Assembly: GCA_914767715.1 (NCBI GenBank) | Contig: OU612068.1 | Location: 11,594,001 to 11,658,000 of the forward strand | DNA: 64,000 nt | Reading direction: 5' to 3' | From: Membranipora membranacea | Lineage: Eukaryota > Bryozoa > Gymnolaemata > Cheilostomatida > Membraniporidae | Part shown: one piece after another, positions 1 to 11,400 of the stretch | Numbering within the stretch: the first letter of the stretch is position 1 | Layout: each line of letters begins with the position of its first letter | Notes under the pieces: model-generated | What the model saw: only the letters and a program-made list of their open reading frames with translations | What the model was told of the DNA's origin: nothing | Database searches by the model: none | Program-made: the position numbers and the translations under genes

Positions 1-1572
1 TTGGCCAACTTGTTATTACACAGACTGATGGTATTTGAAGAGGAACATTCATTAGTTGGCCCATTTCCAAATTAAAATACCATTCCAGATAAATATTTGT
101 GAGTTTGTTCCACGCTATTTCTTTAGTCTTTTGGTGCCAAAGTCAACTATCACTGAATTATTTGAGCTCCAATGATTAATCCTGGTAAAGTGCTTGTAAC
201 CTTCAGGGCTTGAACTCCTGGGTGAGTTTGTATTCCCCTGACAGTTGGCATCATTACAATACCTACTCTATTCAATTTTAAATTTGGCATGATGTCCCTA
301 TGAGTACTATACAGGTTCAGCCAGGCAGTTTTTGTTTCAATTCTCAAACTCCATGGTTCAACCAAGGAATTTGAGACAGAAGTTAGGGATTGGGAGTTAG
401 GAGTTAGAACCAGTTAGGAGAGTTGTCTCTAACTCCCAGGATCAACCAAACATACAGGATGTATTTGTAGAGTTATTCTCTCCTGCTGTATACTAGAATA
501 ATAGCAACAAGTTCATGTGAGGATAAAGCAGTAATTAATCCCTGTCCTATCTCAAGGAGAAGCACTGTAGGTTAGACCCACATGACATGCGAACTCATCA
601 TTATTTAGACATTTTTAGCTCAGAAGGGATCAACAACCCTATCTGACGGGCAAGTTGCTGGTGCAGCTTGTTTGTTTATTGGCAGGTTTGGTACGAGCCT
701 CCTCCGTTACATTCAAGTAAGCCCCAGTTGTAATTTATGCTCTTAATCTACATAATCATCTTTTGGCAATCGCTCAAAATGGATCTGGATACCAACCAGC
801 GATAATAATATGGTCTTCATGAAGGTCACAACATTTTCCCCATAGGGCTATATTACGGTGAATATTATTTATAAACCTGTATATATAATTGGCCACTCTT
901 CAGGAAAAAAATTCTCTCGCACTGTTCCCTTCATACAAGAGTGCGGTTCTAACTAGCATATAAGACCTTGGTCTGGCTGAATTTGAATTATTTTTTAGAC
1001 CTAGAGTTTTTATTAATTCCATATAAACTCGAATGGCACTCTTCTGTAAAAAACTGTAGATTTGCTGTCGAAAACCTATTTTTATTTTTGTGTTGGTCCT
1101 GATACCTTGGCATTGACTCATTATGGCCATTTAACATTCCGTTCACATATTTAAAAAAAAGGTAGTACCAACTCAAGCGCCATAACGCCAGCACTATTTT
1201 AACAACAACAAAAAATGATAAAAAATGACGACATGTTTATTTAAGGTTAATGAGAAACGTTTTTATGAGCAGTGAACTCTTATAGTGTACCCCCCCCCCC
1301 ATACTTGCCCTTAGGTAACCTATTACTCAACAAATTTACACACCACAACCCAAAAATTTGCTAATTTGTTTTGCAGGCTTAATACAGGCAACGCCCGATT
1401 TAATTTTGGTCCTTGGTAGTCATTGTTTGACCTCCTAGTGTGTTGATATGTTAGTAGAAGTTTTTAATTCACCCTTACACACCACCTTATATATATATAT
1501 ATATATATATACTCTTGTTGGCATAAAATAAATAATATGAGTAAATAAATAATAATATTGTTATATTTACAG
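1..1572. other. Intron upstream of first visible TRIM71 exon
   Basis: No exon could be supported here. I looked for the Cys/His spacing of a RING or B-box and found none. The first TRIM71 exon begins at 1573 in phase 0 after an acceptor ending in CAG, so an upstream exon must exist. The stretch holds a poly-C run near 1291 and a TA microsatellite just before the exon. Confidence 0.6.
1488..1511. repeat. (TA)n microsatellite
   Basis: About 12 uninterrupted TA dinucleotides, roughly 60 bp upstream of the 3' splice site at 1572/1573, within the intron of the TRIM71-like gene. Confidence 0.9.
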
Positions 1573-4500
1573 GTAGAACGTGTCTTAGACAGTGTAGAGA
1601 GTAAAGCTAAGACAGTGAGCTCGGAGGTGAGGACATGTATACGTACCAGTATTAACGCTCTAGAGGAGAAAGAGCGGGAACTTCTCAATCAGGTATATTA
1701 CATGTACTTAGGTCTAGCCTTGTCACTCGGCCACTATTTCTGTTTTTTCAAACAAAAGTGGCCTCATGAAAAGGCTAACTTAGATCTGACGGAGTTTATA
1801 TTTACTCATAAAATGTCACTAGGCTCAAATATGCTTGACATTGATCAGGATACAAATCAATGGTTGGCTTCTTGAGCAACAAGTGGTTGGCATAGGATCG
1901 TGCCATTACAACACACATACAATTGAACATGATAGTAATTGAAAGTGCAGAGAGGGACACTCCTAAAATAACCAATCGTCACTCACATGAGCTAAGAGAT
2001 TGACAGTCTTTATGACTTGAAGTAAACAGTTAGTTTTGGAATGCTTGGCCTGGAGGACTTCCTTTTTCTCATTGAGCTGTGATGGTACTGGGATGGTACG
2101 AGTTTGTACCCAATAATGGCTTCATTCTGGCACGAGTGCGTAGCAATGTAAACAACTCATAATGCAGATCATTGGATATCAGTATGAAGGATATGGTGGG
2201 AATTGATTGAATAGCCGGAATAGCGGAAGACCACAAAACGAGAATGTCACCTTGAAGTTGGGAGGAAAATGACAAGTCACTCTGTCGCCAAGCGCATATT
2301 TGTGTTTTAATATTTCCACGTAACCAAGAACTTCTTCTCTATGGCTTTAGAGACAAATGTCATACACTCTTTATTGGTATTTGTGTTTTAATATTTCTAT
2401 GTATCTGAGAAAATTTTCCCTATGGCTTCAGAGACAACTGTTGTATACTCCTTTTTGGTACTATGGGAGTATTCAAGATTTGATCGCTGAAGCTATAAAG
2501 AACGTCTTCTTGGGTATATGAATACTGTATACTGTATGCAAACTGTGTCTATACTGTATATTGAAGACTGTATTAAAATTCTACAACTCAATCCACCATT
2601 TATTTATAAGGTTGAGAATATACGTAAGTTGAAATGTGAGCTGCTGCTGGGACAGAAGGAAGATCTAAACCGAGTACAGGCACAGCTCGGAGACGCTGCC
2701 TCTTTAGTACTTAACGCTTACAGTGCACTCAGTGATGGCGACCTCATCAACATACGTCAGCGTCTACAGAACAATATCACTCAAATTCAGGTGAGTAACA
2801 CAAAAAAGAAGAAGTAAAAACAGGTTTAGTTAAGATGGGATAGATTAATTGCAACTATCACAGAAACCATGGGGTTTGTAATGGAGTAGTTTTACATGAG
2901 TAAAAGGAAAAAAACAAAACTTGTAGCATGACACAAAAACTAGATAGCATATTTGACAAAAAAAGTCATAGGCGGTGAGCGTGTGGAGCTGTTAGGTTTG
3001 ATGGTACTGTACAGAGAATGTACCATCAAACCTAACAGTTACGAAATACATCTTATACGTGTAAGATTATTAACCATGTTACTATGTGTGAGTTCTTGGC
3101 TCATAAACTTTTGTTTATATTTGGACCAAAACATTGACTGAATCTCTATTACACAATATTAACTTTTCATTAAAAATTAATTTATTGCAATCCTTGGGTT
3201 TCAAGTACAAAATGAATTTAGTTGATAAAAGGAAATTCCAATTGCATATTTTGATGATGGTTTTTGAGATAAAAGTGATGGATTTGGTACAAGATTCCAG
3301 CGATAATTCTTTTGCTTATTTCCGGGCCATCATCTCTGTGCTTAGTTTTATAATCCACTCTAATGGCACAGCAATGATCAACAGGTTGTCTAACCAATCA
3401 AACCAACCTAACAATTACTGAGAATCAAAACATTAGGAGAAAGAATCTCCAGAGAAATGTGAAATGAAATAAAAATGTGATTTATCATACTAAACTTCTT
3501 GCACTGAGCTCCGTTGCTTGTTAAATGATTTCTCATGCTCATTTAATTCTAACTCTGAGTGCAATCACATATATTTTCATCAGGCTTTTGGTGCGAGCAA
3601 GAAAAGTGATCTACATTTCCAGCCAGAAAAGCTATTAATAAAACCAAGGGATGATTGGTCTGCTGCCCATTGCACAACGACATTGTTGAGGGAATTTTTT
3701 TCTTGTGTATGAACTCAGAATGTTTTGTCTTTGAATTCTCTAGACTAATTGATTGGATTTAGGGGGTGTCTCACAAGATGCCTTTCGATTGTGATTTGTG
3801 CGTCGCGTTACGATCTCATCGCAGGCAGTGGTCCTGTTTTCATTGCCGTGATATCATGTGAGACAGGTTTGCTTAGGTTAAATGTGGGATACTATTCTTG
3901 GATTCGCTCCGCCAACCATCATGATTTAGTCAGATAAACATCCAATTCCTCGTATCAGTCAGATTTTATGCTGGTTGGTGCGATAAACACTCGGATGTTC
4001 TCAGCATCCGACATTTCCCTACATGAAAAACGATGGCATCAAGTAATCAGATGCTGGTGTGTTTAATCCCGGTATGTCACTAGGGAGGGTTGGGTGGAAG
4101 GTATAAAACTCTATTTTTGTTATCAAATGGATAAGATTAGACCAAGTATAGTCGATTTGCCTGCATTCAGAGTTGCTCCCCAGTGGAAGGGGAGCAACTG
4201 GAATGCAGGTTAACTGGATCAAACTTGATCTAGGCTAAGATACACCTCAATAATCTCTCTATAACCTCCATAACCTGTCTTACTGAACACATTGTGATCA
4301 ATACAACAGGTTATGGATTATGTTTAAATTGACTTTTAATGACTGAACAGACATTTTTTAGAATAAAATCATATTGATAAGTTATCACCAAATGTCCCAA
4401 AGGGTGATAATGAAAAGAAAATGATAGCACACCTTTGAACACTGATCAGTTTCAATAAAACTTGTTTTACGCTACGATTTGTATATTAATCTTTTGAATC

Positions 4501-7500
4501 TTATCTTTTTAAAAAAATACTATGACCTTGACTTGTAATATTTTGTAGGCTGATATGAGCCAGTTGACGATGTGCCATGAGGACGATAATATCGACTTCA
4601 TAATGAGAGACCATAACCTCAAGTCATCTATCTCGCAGGTAAAACCCTAGTCGACATTCTAGTCTGAGAATATCCTGTATTTGAACATCAAGGCGTTTAG
4701 TTTTTTCAACAACAAAAATGCCTGAAATCCTAAATGACGTCAAACTTACTTTATTATGATAAATTTGGTAGGCCTCACATAGGATTGTGGGTTGTTCCTT
4801 ATATGGCTTGTCAATCTGAGGGAGCTGCAGACTTGGCAGTCAAGGCACGGCATTAATTAAAATGTATTGGACGACAAAGAGCAAAACTATGAACAGAAAT
4901 TCCTCATAATTCTCTTCCATTATCAACAAGCGTCATTATGAGAGAATGATGATGGGCTCACTTTAGTCCTGTTTCCACAATTTAATCTAGATTGATAGAC
5001 TAAGAGGTGATGGTACTCAACTGCTCGGAATCAGTTTCACTGTCTTAGAGATCACCATCAGTTTGTTTTTGATGGGTATTAAGGTGTATTTCAGCACAAT
5101 ATTAATCATTAAGGAATGTGAAAAATTCATTAGTATGCATCAGTTGGGTCGCAAGTTGGCTTGTGTAGGAAAACTATGTGGGAAAGTGGTCTTGATTTTT
5201 ACACTGATAATGGATCAGGAAAAAATTGTTAAAATTTATTTTTTTTGTTTAAACTTCTTTGCGGAAATATTCCAAAATAAGTTTCAACCACTAATTACCA
5301 TTTACTTACCATTGGTTGTATTTTTGGGTCTATCATCATTGCACAATGATCCTCCATAATTCAAAGCACCTTGTGATAAATGTCATAAAATTTCAAGATG
5401 AATTAAGCAACATTTACCATTATTGGAAATTTTCTCCCCCTTGCGCCCTTTTTAGATTGGCAATGTGACAAGTGGTATAAGCCCATTACATACTACTGCC
5501 AGCGGACAGGGTATATACTGTGCTATAGTAGGTAAATACGCCAAATTTTGTGTCACCTGTCGGAACCATAGCAACCAGAAGATCAGCCAATCACGTGAGC
5601 CATTAGATGTGAGCCTGTACGCTCCTGACGGCAATCTGATTAAGGTGGAGATGACTACCAAACCAGACGGAACTTACCAATTCTCTTACTATCCTACTGT
5701 TATAGGTATATATCTAGAGTTCTATTCTTGATATATTCTTTGTAACATGACTGACTGGTTAACGGTACTTCAACTAAAATGTTGTGTCTCCGTTTATAAT
5801 TCTTGAGTTCGAGGCAGCCATAGCTACTACCATTGAGTTGTTATGTATAATTACTCTATAGCTATGTCAGTGATGCTGATTTCTCATGCATGATACAAAT
5901 AATACAACAATAATCATAAAACGGATATTAAAAAAACTACTCGTAAATTGAAATAATTAAAGTTTTATAATTATCATTTTTACAATGCCTCTCATTCTGC
6001 AGGGACCTATACCATATCGATACGAGTTCGAGGCCGGCACATCAGCGGTAGTCCTATGACATCTCGAGTACGGAAGAGGCGGAACTATTTTAATATTGGT
6101 ACATCAGACCATCAGATAGGTACAGATGGAGAGGAGGATGGGCAGCTGTGCCGACCCTGGGGTATCTGCTGTGACCCTCGAGGTCATATCATAGTCGCTG
6201 ATAGAAGTAATAACAGAATACAGGTAAGCTATGTAAATATACAACGCATCAAACAGGTACGCCTGAAAGGTACCCAGAAGACGCGCCCATTCTCACCCAT
6301 TCTCTCATCCAAATCTTCCCAATTACTTGGCAGTTGGCACATAATCTTTGCTCTTTTGTCATTTCAGCTTAGTAAGTTTCTTTCCAAACCATTCACATGG
6401 CAGATATTCAGTTCCATCAAACTTTTCAAGGGATTTGAGAACAAGACATCTGGCAGAGCTTGCTCATCTCAGCAAGGAGAAATCAGATAGTTGTTTTGCA
6501 ATTTGTATTTCAAAGACTCAAATCAGAAGTAAACCTAGGCTTTGGCTTTTTATCACATTAAATTAATTTATAGAGTTGAATTGAATCTGAAGAGAAAAAT
6601 ACTGTAGGTTTGATTTAAGGACTATTGGTTTTGGCCGCAAGTCAAAGTGTTCTCTCAAAAGAGCTTAAGACAGGTACTGTCAGATAGTTTGGTTAGGTAT
6701 TTTTTGACAGGTTCATGTTTACGCTGAATATTGTTACGGTCGTCGACCTCCAGCAATAACAGGTAGACTTTTCAGGAATTCCTTCCTCTGATGTACCCTG
6801 TAATTTTAGTGGTCCATATTTGTTTGGTTAAGTAATTTCCGCTGCAAGGTCTGCCTTTGAGTGACTGTAAGTCTGAAATTCAGACTATTATTTGACCTGC
6901 TCATAAATGATGGTATTGCTGTATTCTGCTCCCTGTTCATCCTCAAGGCCGCAATTTATCTGAATGTTGAAAAACATGCAGTGCCACTTCATCCCAACAA
7001 GTGATTTTGTTAAACGAAATTTTGTGGTCATCTGCCGTATATTTACGAATGGGTAGGTTAATTTTCCCATGCCTACAAAAAAACAAAAAATGGCCTTCAA
7101 GAAGTATAATGTGAATCGTTAACAAGGGCTCATCAGGTGTCCCTTGAGTTCGGTCACAATCATAACCCATTTCTATCCATCATCGGATATTTGATGCGTT
7201 GATGGATAAATGAATTTGAACTTTCAACAATTTTTTTGTAAAATGCACACCTGTTGACTACCTGTGCTGCTTTTTTACCTTTCTTGTCTAAGTATCTGCG
7301 TAAGCAGCCATGAAAATCTGTAAATTAATCATGAAATAGGAAGTTCCTGTCCACACCTATCATACCATTTGATGTCATCTTGATAGCAGAATGTAAATGT
7401 AGAAGTAATTAAAGCTGTGAGAGCACTGTGCTGACTTCCTTGTTCGCCTTTTGATCTCAACTGTGGGAAAAAGAAATATTATCACAATGCAGCAAACCTG

Positions 7501-9615
7501 GTCATCAACAACCCACTCATAAATCAACATCAACATGTTTTTCACATTTTGTCCTTCTTGTCCAAAGTTATGATTGAGTCGAGCAAACACAAGGTGTACA
7601 TCTTGTATCGTCCCTAGAATGCCTTGTCGCATTCAACGTAGATCAAGTTGATTCCAATTGCCTGCATTCCAGTTGCTCCCTTCCATGGATCAGGAGCAAC
7701 TTCGAATGCAGGCAAATTGGCCAAACTTGGTCTATATTCGACACAACAAACCACTTCACTCCGATCACATTCAGTTGTAAAGTTACTGTAACATTCTTTT
7801 AGCTGCCATCTTTTTTTGTAGGTGTTTAACCCTGATGGCTCTTATAAGTTTAAGTTTGGAGAAACAGGCACTGCACCAGGACAGTTTAACAGGCCGGCTG
7901 GTGTAACAGTAAATAGTCACAATCAAGTGGTCGTTGCTGACAAGGACAACCATCGCGTACAGGTAGATAGATAAAAATTATCGATATGTACAGTATTTAT
8001 GAGTGTCATTGAGAAGGACAATGCAAGCCGCTGCCATTGTAGACAGGCAAGCTTCGACGTTGGTCTTGTATTCATTTGATATAGTTTAAAGTGCAAAAAT
8101 GTTGCCCCAGTAGATGGTAGTAGCATTCCAATGATAAATGAGCGGCATGTGGTTGATAATAAAATGCTACTACCATCGACTCCTTGCACCAATCAGGATG
8201 AACGTCTGAGTGCTTAAACAAGATATTCTACAATTTGCATGGCTGACCAGTTTATACATCTTGAGACAACAATTAAACTATAATCATATGCCTTACTTGT
8301 ATTTACACATATTTCCTGATTTGTGTAACTCACATACACTATTTTCTAGGTGTTTACCTTTGACGGGAAGTTCCTGCACTGTTTTGGTGAGAGAGGACCT
8401 TTGAATGGACAGTTACACTACCCCTGGGACGTATCCTGTAACACTGAAGACTGTGTTCTTGTATCTGATACAAGAAATCACCGCATACAGGTAAAGTTTG
8501 GTCTGATGCTGTATCAATTTTTACTTGGAGAAAAGATGAAATAATCAGTGAAAAATAGAGGGTATTGGATTTATCTGCTCTTGGGACAAAAGGGGACAAT
8601 TCCATGATGGCATAACAATGATTAATTTGTCTTCCTACTACCAGGGAGGGTGAAATATACCCACCCTCCCTGCTACTACTTTCTTCTTACTCTGAAGATT
8701 CATCGTAGATTTGTTTCTCAAGTTGTTGGAATGTAGGTGGAAGTGCACCACACATTTTGTGTACATATGATCTCTATTGATATACTTGTATGGTTGTAGC
8801 TGTTCAGTCCGACAGGGCAGTACTTGAATAAGTTTAACTTCCACTCACCTCCACATCAGAGGATGCAGCTCCCCCAGCCTCGAGGTGTCTGCTTCACAGA
8901 GTCAGGTGATATCCTCGTCACTGACTTTAACAAGCATCGTCTCATGTTCATCAGATCCAACTTCCAGGTATGTATAGTGATCTACTTGAGGTCCTGATTA
9001 AGCCTCAGTCCAAATAACAATTACGTGGAAAGGCGAATACCCTGAAATATAAGCATTTGCAGGAGGAAAGTTTGCGTAATAGTGATTTTTATGGCCATCT
9101 AGCATTTACACAACCTCAAGCTCTAAACTCCCACATCAGCTACTGAAAATTTGTGCTAGCTAGCCAACACTAAGTCACATACAAACTAGCTAAAGTAAAC
9201 TCTAGCTATTATTAACTTCTCCATGATAGAATGAGTTTAACACCAAACCATTGCAAATGAATATAAATATAAATTAACATTGGGTATAAGTAAAATGTGT
9301 GATTCTGAGATTCCTTGTAAACCTATATTTATTTCACTCCTGCAGACGATACAGATGTTTGGAAGTGAAGGACAGGGGAATGGGCAGTTCTTCAGACCGC
9401 AGGGTGTCTCTGTAGATCTGGAGGGTAATATACTGGTCAGTGAGGGCCGAAACAACAGAGTGCAGATCTTCCGCCCTGATGGATCATTTCTCTCTAAGTT
9501 TGGCGCCCTTGGCAGTGGACAGGCAGAGTTTGACAGGCCCTCAGGTATTTGTGTCACACCCGACGGCTACATCGTGGTGGTGGATTTCGGAAATAACAGG
9601 ATTATGTTCTTCTAA
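1573..9615 (+). CDS. TRIM71: TRIM71/LIN-41-like TRIM-NHL protein (5' end outside window)
   Basis: Nine exons: 1573-1692, 2611-2790, 4549-4638, 5456-5705, 6003-6223, 7822-7962, 8350-8490, 8800-8967 and 9346-9615 (TAA). They join in phase to 526 residues. Residues 1-130 are helical coiled coil (B-box C-terminal region). About 131-237 is a filamin/ABP280-type immunoglobulin domain. From about 241 to the end there are six NHL repeats, each with the pattern FG..G...GQF..P.G(V/I)......G.I.V.D..N.R(I/V)Q; several repeat units end at an exon boundary. The protein stops inside the last blade at [10 protein letters not shown], as TRIM71/LIN-41 proteins do, with no tail. In the family, an N-terminal RING gives ubiquitin-ligase activity and the NHL propeller binds hairpins in target mRNAs and represses them in the cytoplasm. 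The RING and B-boxes must lie upstream. TRIM2/3 share the architecture, but the C-terminus and the let-7 site downstream favour TRIM71. Confidence 0.9.
2989..3038. repeat. Perfect 19-bp stem hairpin
   Basis: The arms 2989-3007 and 3020-3038 are exact reverse complements (19 of 19) around a 12-nt loop. It lies in the TRIM71 intron between 2790 and 4549. A related half-copy (AACCAACCTAACAATTAC) appears near 3400. Most likely a small foldback element. Confidence 0.85.
4138..4232. mobile_element. Foldback MITE, family A, copy 1
   Basis: A roughly 95-bp element that folds on itself. The ends are TAGACCAAGT and AACTTGATCTA. An inner arm GTTGCTCCCC pairs with GGGGAGCAAC around a 7-nt loop, and TGCATTC / GAATGCA extend the stem. 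A second copy of the same size and structure lies at 7639-7734 in another intron of the same gene. There is no coding capacity, so movement would need a transposase supplied from elsewhere. Confidence 0.8.
7639..7734. mobile_element. Foldback MITE, family A, copy 2
   Basis: A roughly 96-bp hairpin element with ends TAGATCAAGTTG and CCAAACTTGGTCTA and inner arms TGCCTGCATTCCAGTTGCTC / GAGCAAC..GAATGCAGGCA. It shares end sequences, inner stem and length with 4138-4232; the loop differs. It lies in the intron between the filamin/NHL1 exon and the NHL2 exon of the TRIM71-like gene. Confidence 0.8.
8109..8181. repeat. Inverted repeat (GATGGTAGTAGCATT arms)
   Basis: The arms 8113-8127 and 8163-8177 are exact reverse complements (15 bp), extendable to 19 bp with one mismatch, around a roughly 35-nt loop. 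It is intronic in the TRIM71-like gene and probably another small foldback element. Confidence 0.7.
8642..8672. repeat. Short hairpin, CAGGGAGGGTG arms
   Basis: CAGGGAGGGTG (8642-8652) pairs exactly with CACCCTCCCTG (8662-8672) around a 9-nt AT-rich loop. The same motif, preceded by TACCA or a variant, appears singly near 15000 and 30051, which suggests a dispersed element family. Confidence 0.65.
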
Positions 9616-9872
9616 GCTTAGCATTACTTTATATCACAGAGTAAGGATCTGTGTTTATGTTATCAGGAAATTGTAGATTCTTCCACGATTATAGTCAGAG
9701 CAAATTTCTTCTTCAGGTTAATTAGTATTTCTGCGTTTCTCAGGACTTTGATACCCGGGTGCTTTATACCTACAGTAGTACATAGTGTACATAGATTATC
9801 CGCCGCCGCCGAGTCACTAAATCTTTGCAGCTAAGCTTAACTCCTCAATTCTTTATCCACACCATATATTAT

Positions 9873-9934
9873 ATGATACAGGTTCTGAAGCTAAGCTATA
9901 GCTATGATACAGGTTCTGAAGCTAAGCTATAGCT
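9873..9934 (+). repeat. 31-bp tandem duplication in 3' UTR
   Basis: Two back-to-back identical 31-bp units beginning ATGATACAGGTTCTGAAGCT and ending CTATAGCT. The unit contains AGCTAAGCTATAGCT, so each copy is itself partly self-complementary. It lies 258 bp after the TRIM71 stop codon. The identity suggests a recent duplication. Confidence 0.9.
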
Positions 9935-10594
9935 GTAGTCTCTAAGATTTATAATAATGGTATCTAAGATATCCTGAAGGCACACCGTGCTGATTGGTCT
10001 AGTATGTAAAACAAAAATAATCTTCAGATATTACCTGAAGTCTGTATATCTATCGTCTATTAATAAAAAAAGCTGTTTAATGGCTGATGTAGTTTAGTTT
10101 GTTTCTCGCCATCAATGGCTGAAGTATTTTCATGTTATGTTTTTGTATTTGGACTACTGAAAGTAAAGTGTTATATGGCAGCCTGTAATTGTTTTATGTA
10201 GCCAATATATACTTTAGTAGCTCTGTAGGTATTTACTCTGGCCCTAGAAGGTAGTGGGCCGATTAACTCAGGAAAAGTTTTAACTTGTTTCATTTCATAC
10301 AACACATTGTTCAGCAGTATATTTGTTACGGCTTAGGGGTAAGGGAATCATTAATCAAGACATATGGTAGTTATGGTGTTGTTCAATATCTCAGCAATTT
10401 CATCATATTATTATTATTGTATTTTATACTGGTTTCTATTTTTCTGATTCCAACCCTGATGCCTCATTTAAGGAGAACTGTATTAAGTGTTATGGCACCT
10501 TGTCGATGTCTAAATACTTGTTGCTCTATGTATCCACAATATCGCTGTGGATGTTTTTTTATCCCAAATGCCTGCAATTTGACCACAAAACGAT

Positions 10595-10601
10595 TACCTC
10601 A
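10595..10601 (+). promoter_or_regulatory. Candidate let-7 site (7mer-A1)
   Basis: TACCTCA matches let-7 seed positions 2-7 plus the A opposite position 1; position 8 mismatches (ATTACCTCA). It lies in the probable 3' UTR, beyond the proximal polyadenylation signal at 10062. Weaker than the site at 10873. Confidence 0.4.
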
Positions 10602-10872
10602 AGGAATGTGGCAGTAATCAAAACCTAGCATTGCCCAGTCAAATCTTTTCAGTGCCAGTTCTTGGACTTGATATGGCTTAGTTTCACCATGTTATTCACC
10701 ATGTTTAAAGGTACGACACACCAATGTATTTTATTTTAGACTTTCTTAGCGCATGTAATTAGGTCTCCACCATTGTATCATGACAAACAGAACTAGGTTT
10801 CAAAATAAAATCTATTAGATTTGTTACTTTTTTACTGGTGACTGGCATAAAAATTTGCCCAGTTTTTTCAAA

Positions 10873-10880
10873 CTACCTCA
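10873..10880 (+). promoter_or_regulatory. Candidate let-7 microRNA site (8mer)
   Basis: CTACCTCA is the full 8-nt complement of the let-7 seed (UGAGGUAG). It lies 1258 nt past the stop of a LIN-41/TRIM71-type gene and about 110 nt before an AATAAA at 10988. Repression of lin-41/TRIM71 by let-7 through its 3' UTR is established from nematodes to vertebrates. That the site works here is inference: one 8mer is expected by chance about once per 65 kb per strand, but the location fits the known target. Confidence 0.65.
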
Positions 10881-10987
10881 CAATCAAGAACATAGTTCTG
10901 TTAAACATTCTTTAATGTGACTGTTAAACATTTATATAATGTTTATATGATTAGATATCACTATGTGACGATAAATATGTACATGTA

Positions 10988-10993
10988 AATAAA
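10988..10993 (+). terminator. Distal polyadenylation signal candidate (TRIM71)
   Basis: AATAAA in an AT-rich context followed by a T/GT-rich stretch (GTTGTGTTAATCTTTTTTTC). Its use would place both let-7 seed matches in the transcript. The alternative proximal signal at 10062 would exclude them. Confidence 0.45.
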
Positions 10994-11400
10994 TAGACGT
11001 TGTGTTAATCTTTTTTTCTTTTCTTCGTTGCATTAGTTTTTGAGATGTTGATAGCTACTAAGTTTTTCTTTCAGTTTTGTTTTATTTCATCTATGCCTCA
11101 TAGCATGTGTATTTGTGTATACTGGTATATTACGGGTAATTTGACTCAAGTAAACCCGGTACGTACTTTATACCTACTACTAAGCAGCTTGAAGTTACAC
11201 TGCTATTGTAAAATATATAATATTTGTATGTTTATGATTGTGAAATTGCCAATATGGTGGCTTCATTTTACTGTTTCTTGGTTTTCTAAATAATATTTAA
11301 CGTGTGTTTAGAAAATAATTAAAAGATCTAACCAGTTTTTGTACTTTAATTTACCTAACATTCATGTTACAGCATATCCTTTTTTAAATAAATGTTTTGA

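Larger units (their letters stand above)
9616..11400 (+). other. Probable TRIM71 3' untranslated region
   Basis: Non-coding sequence directly after the TAA at 9613-9615. It holds candidate polyadenylation signals AATAAA at 10062-10067, 10804-10809 and 10988-10993, a 31-bp exact tandem duplication and two let-7 seed matches. The true 3' end is not visible from sequence. The last AATAAA-like run is near 11386. Confidence 0.6.

Noticed and set aside
3134-3421. 95-codon plus-strand frame inside TRIM71 intron
   Set aside because: The flanking TRIM71 exons join in phase without it and it has no conserved residues of the coiled-coil region.
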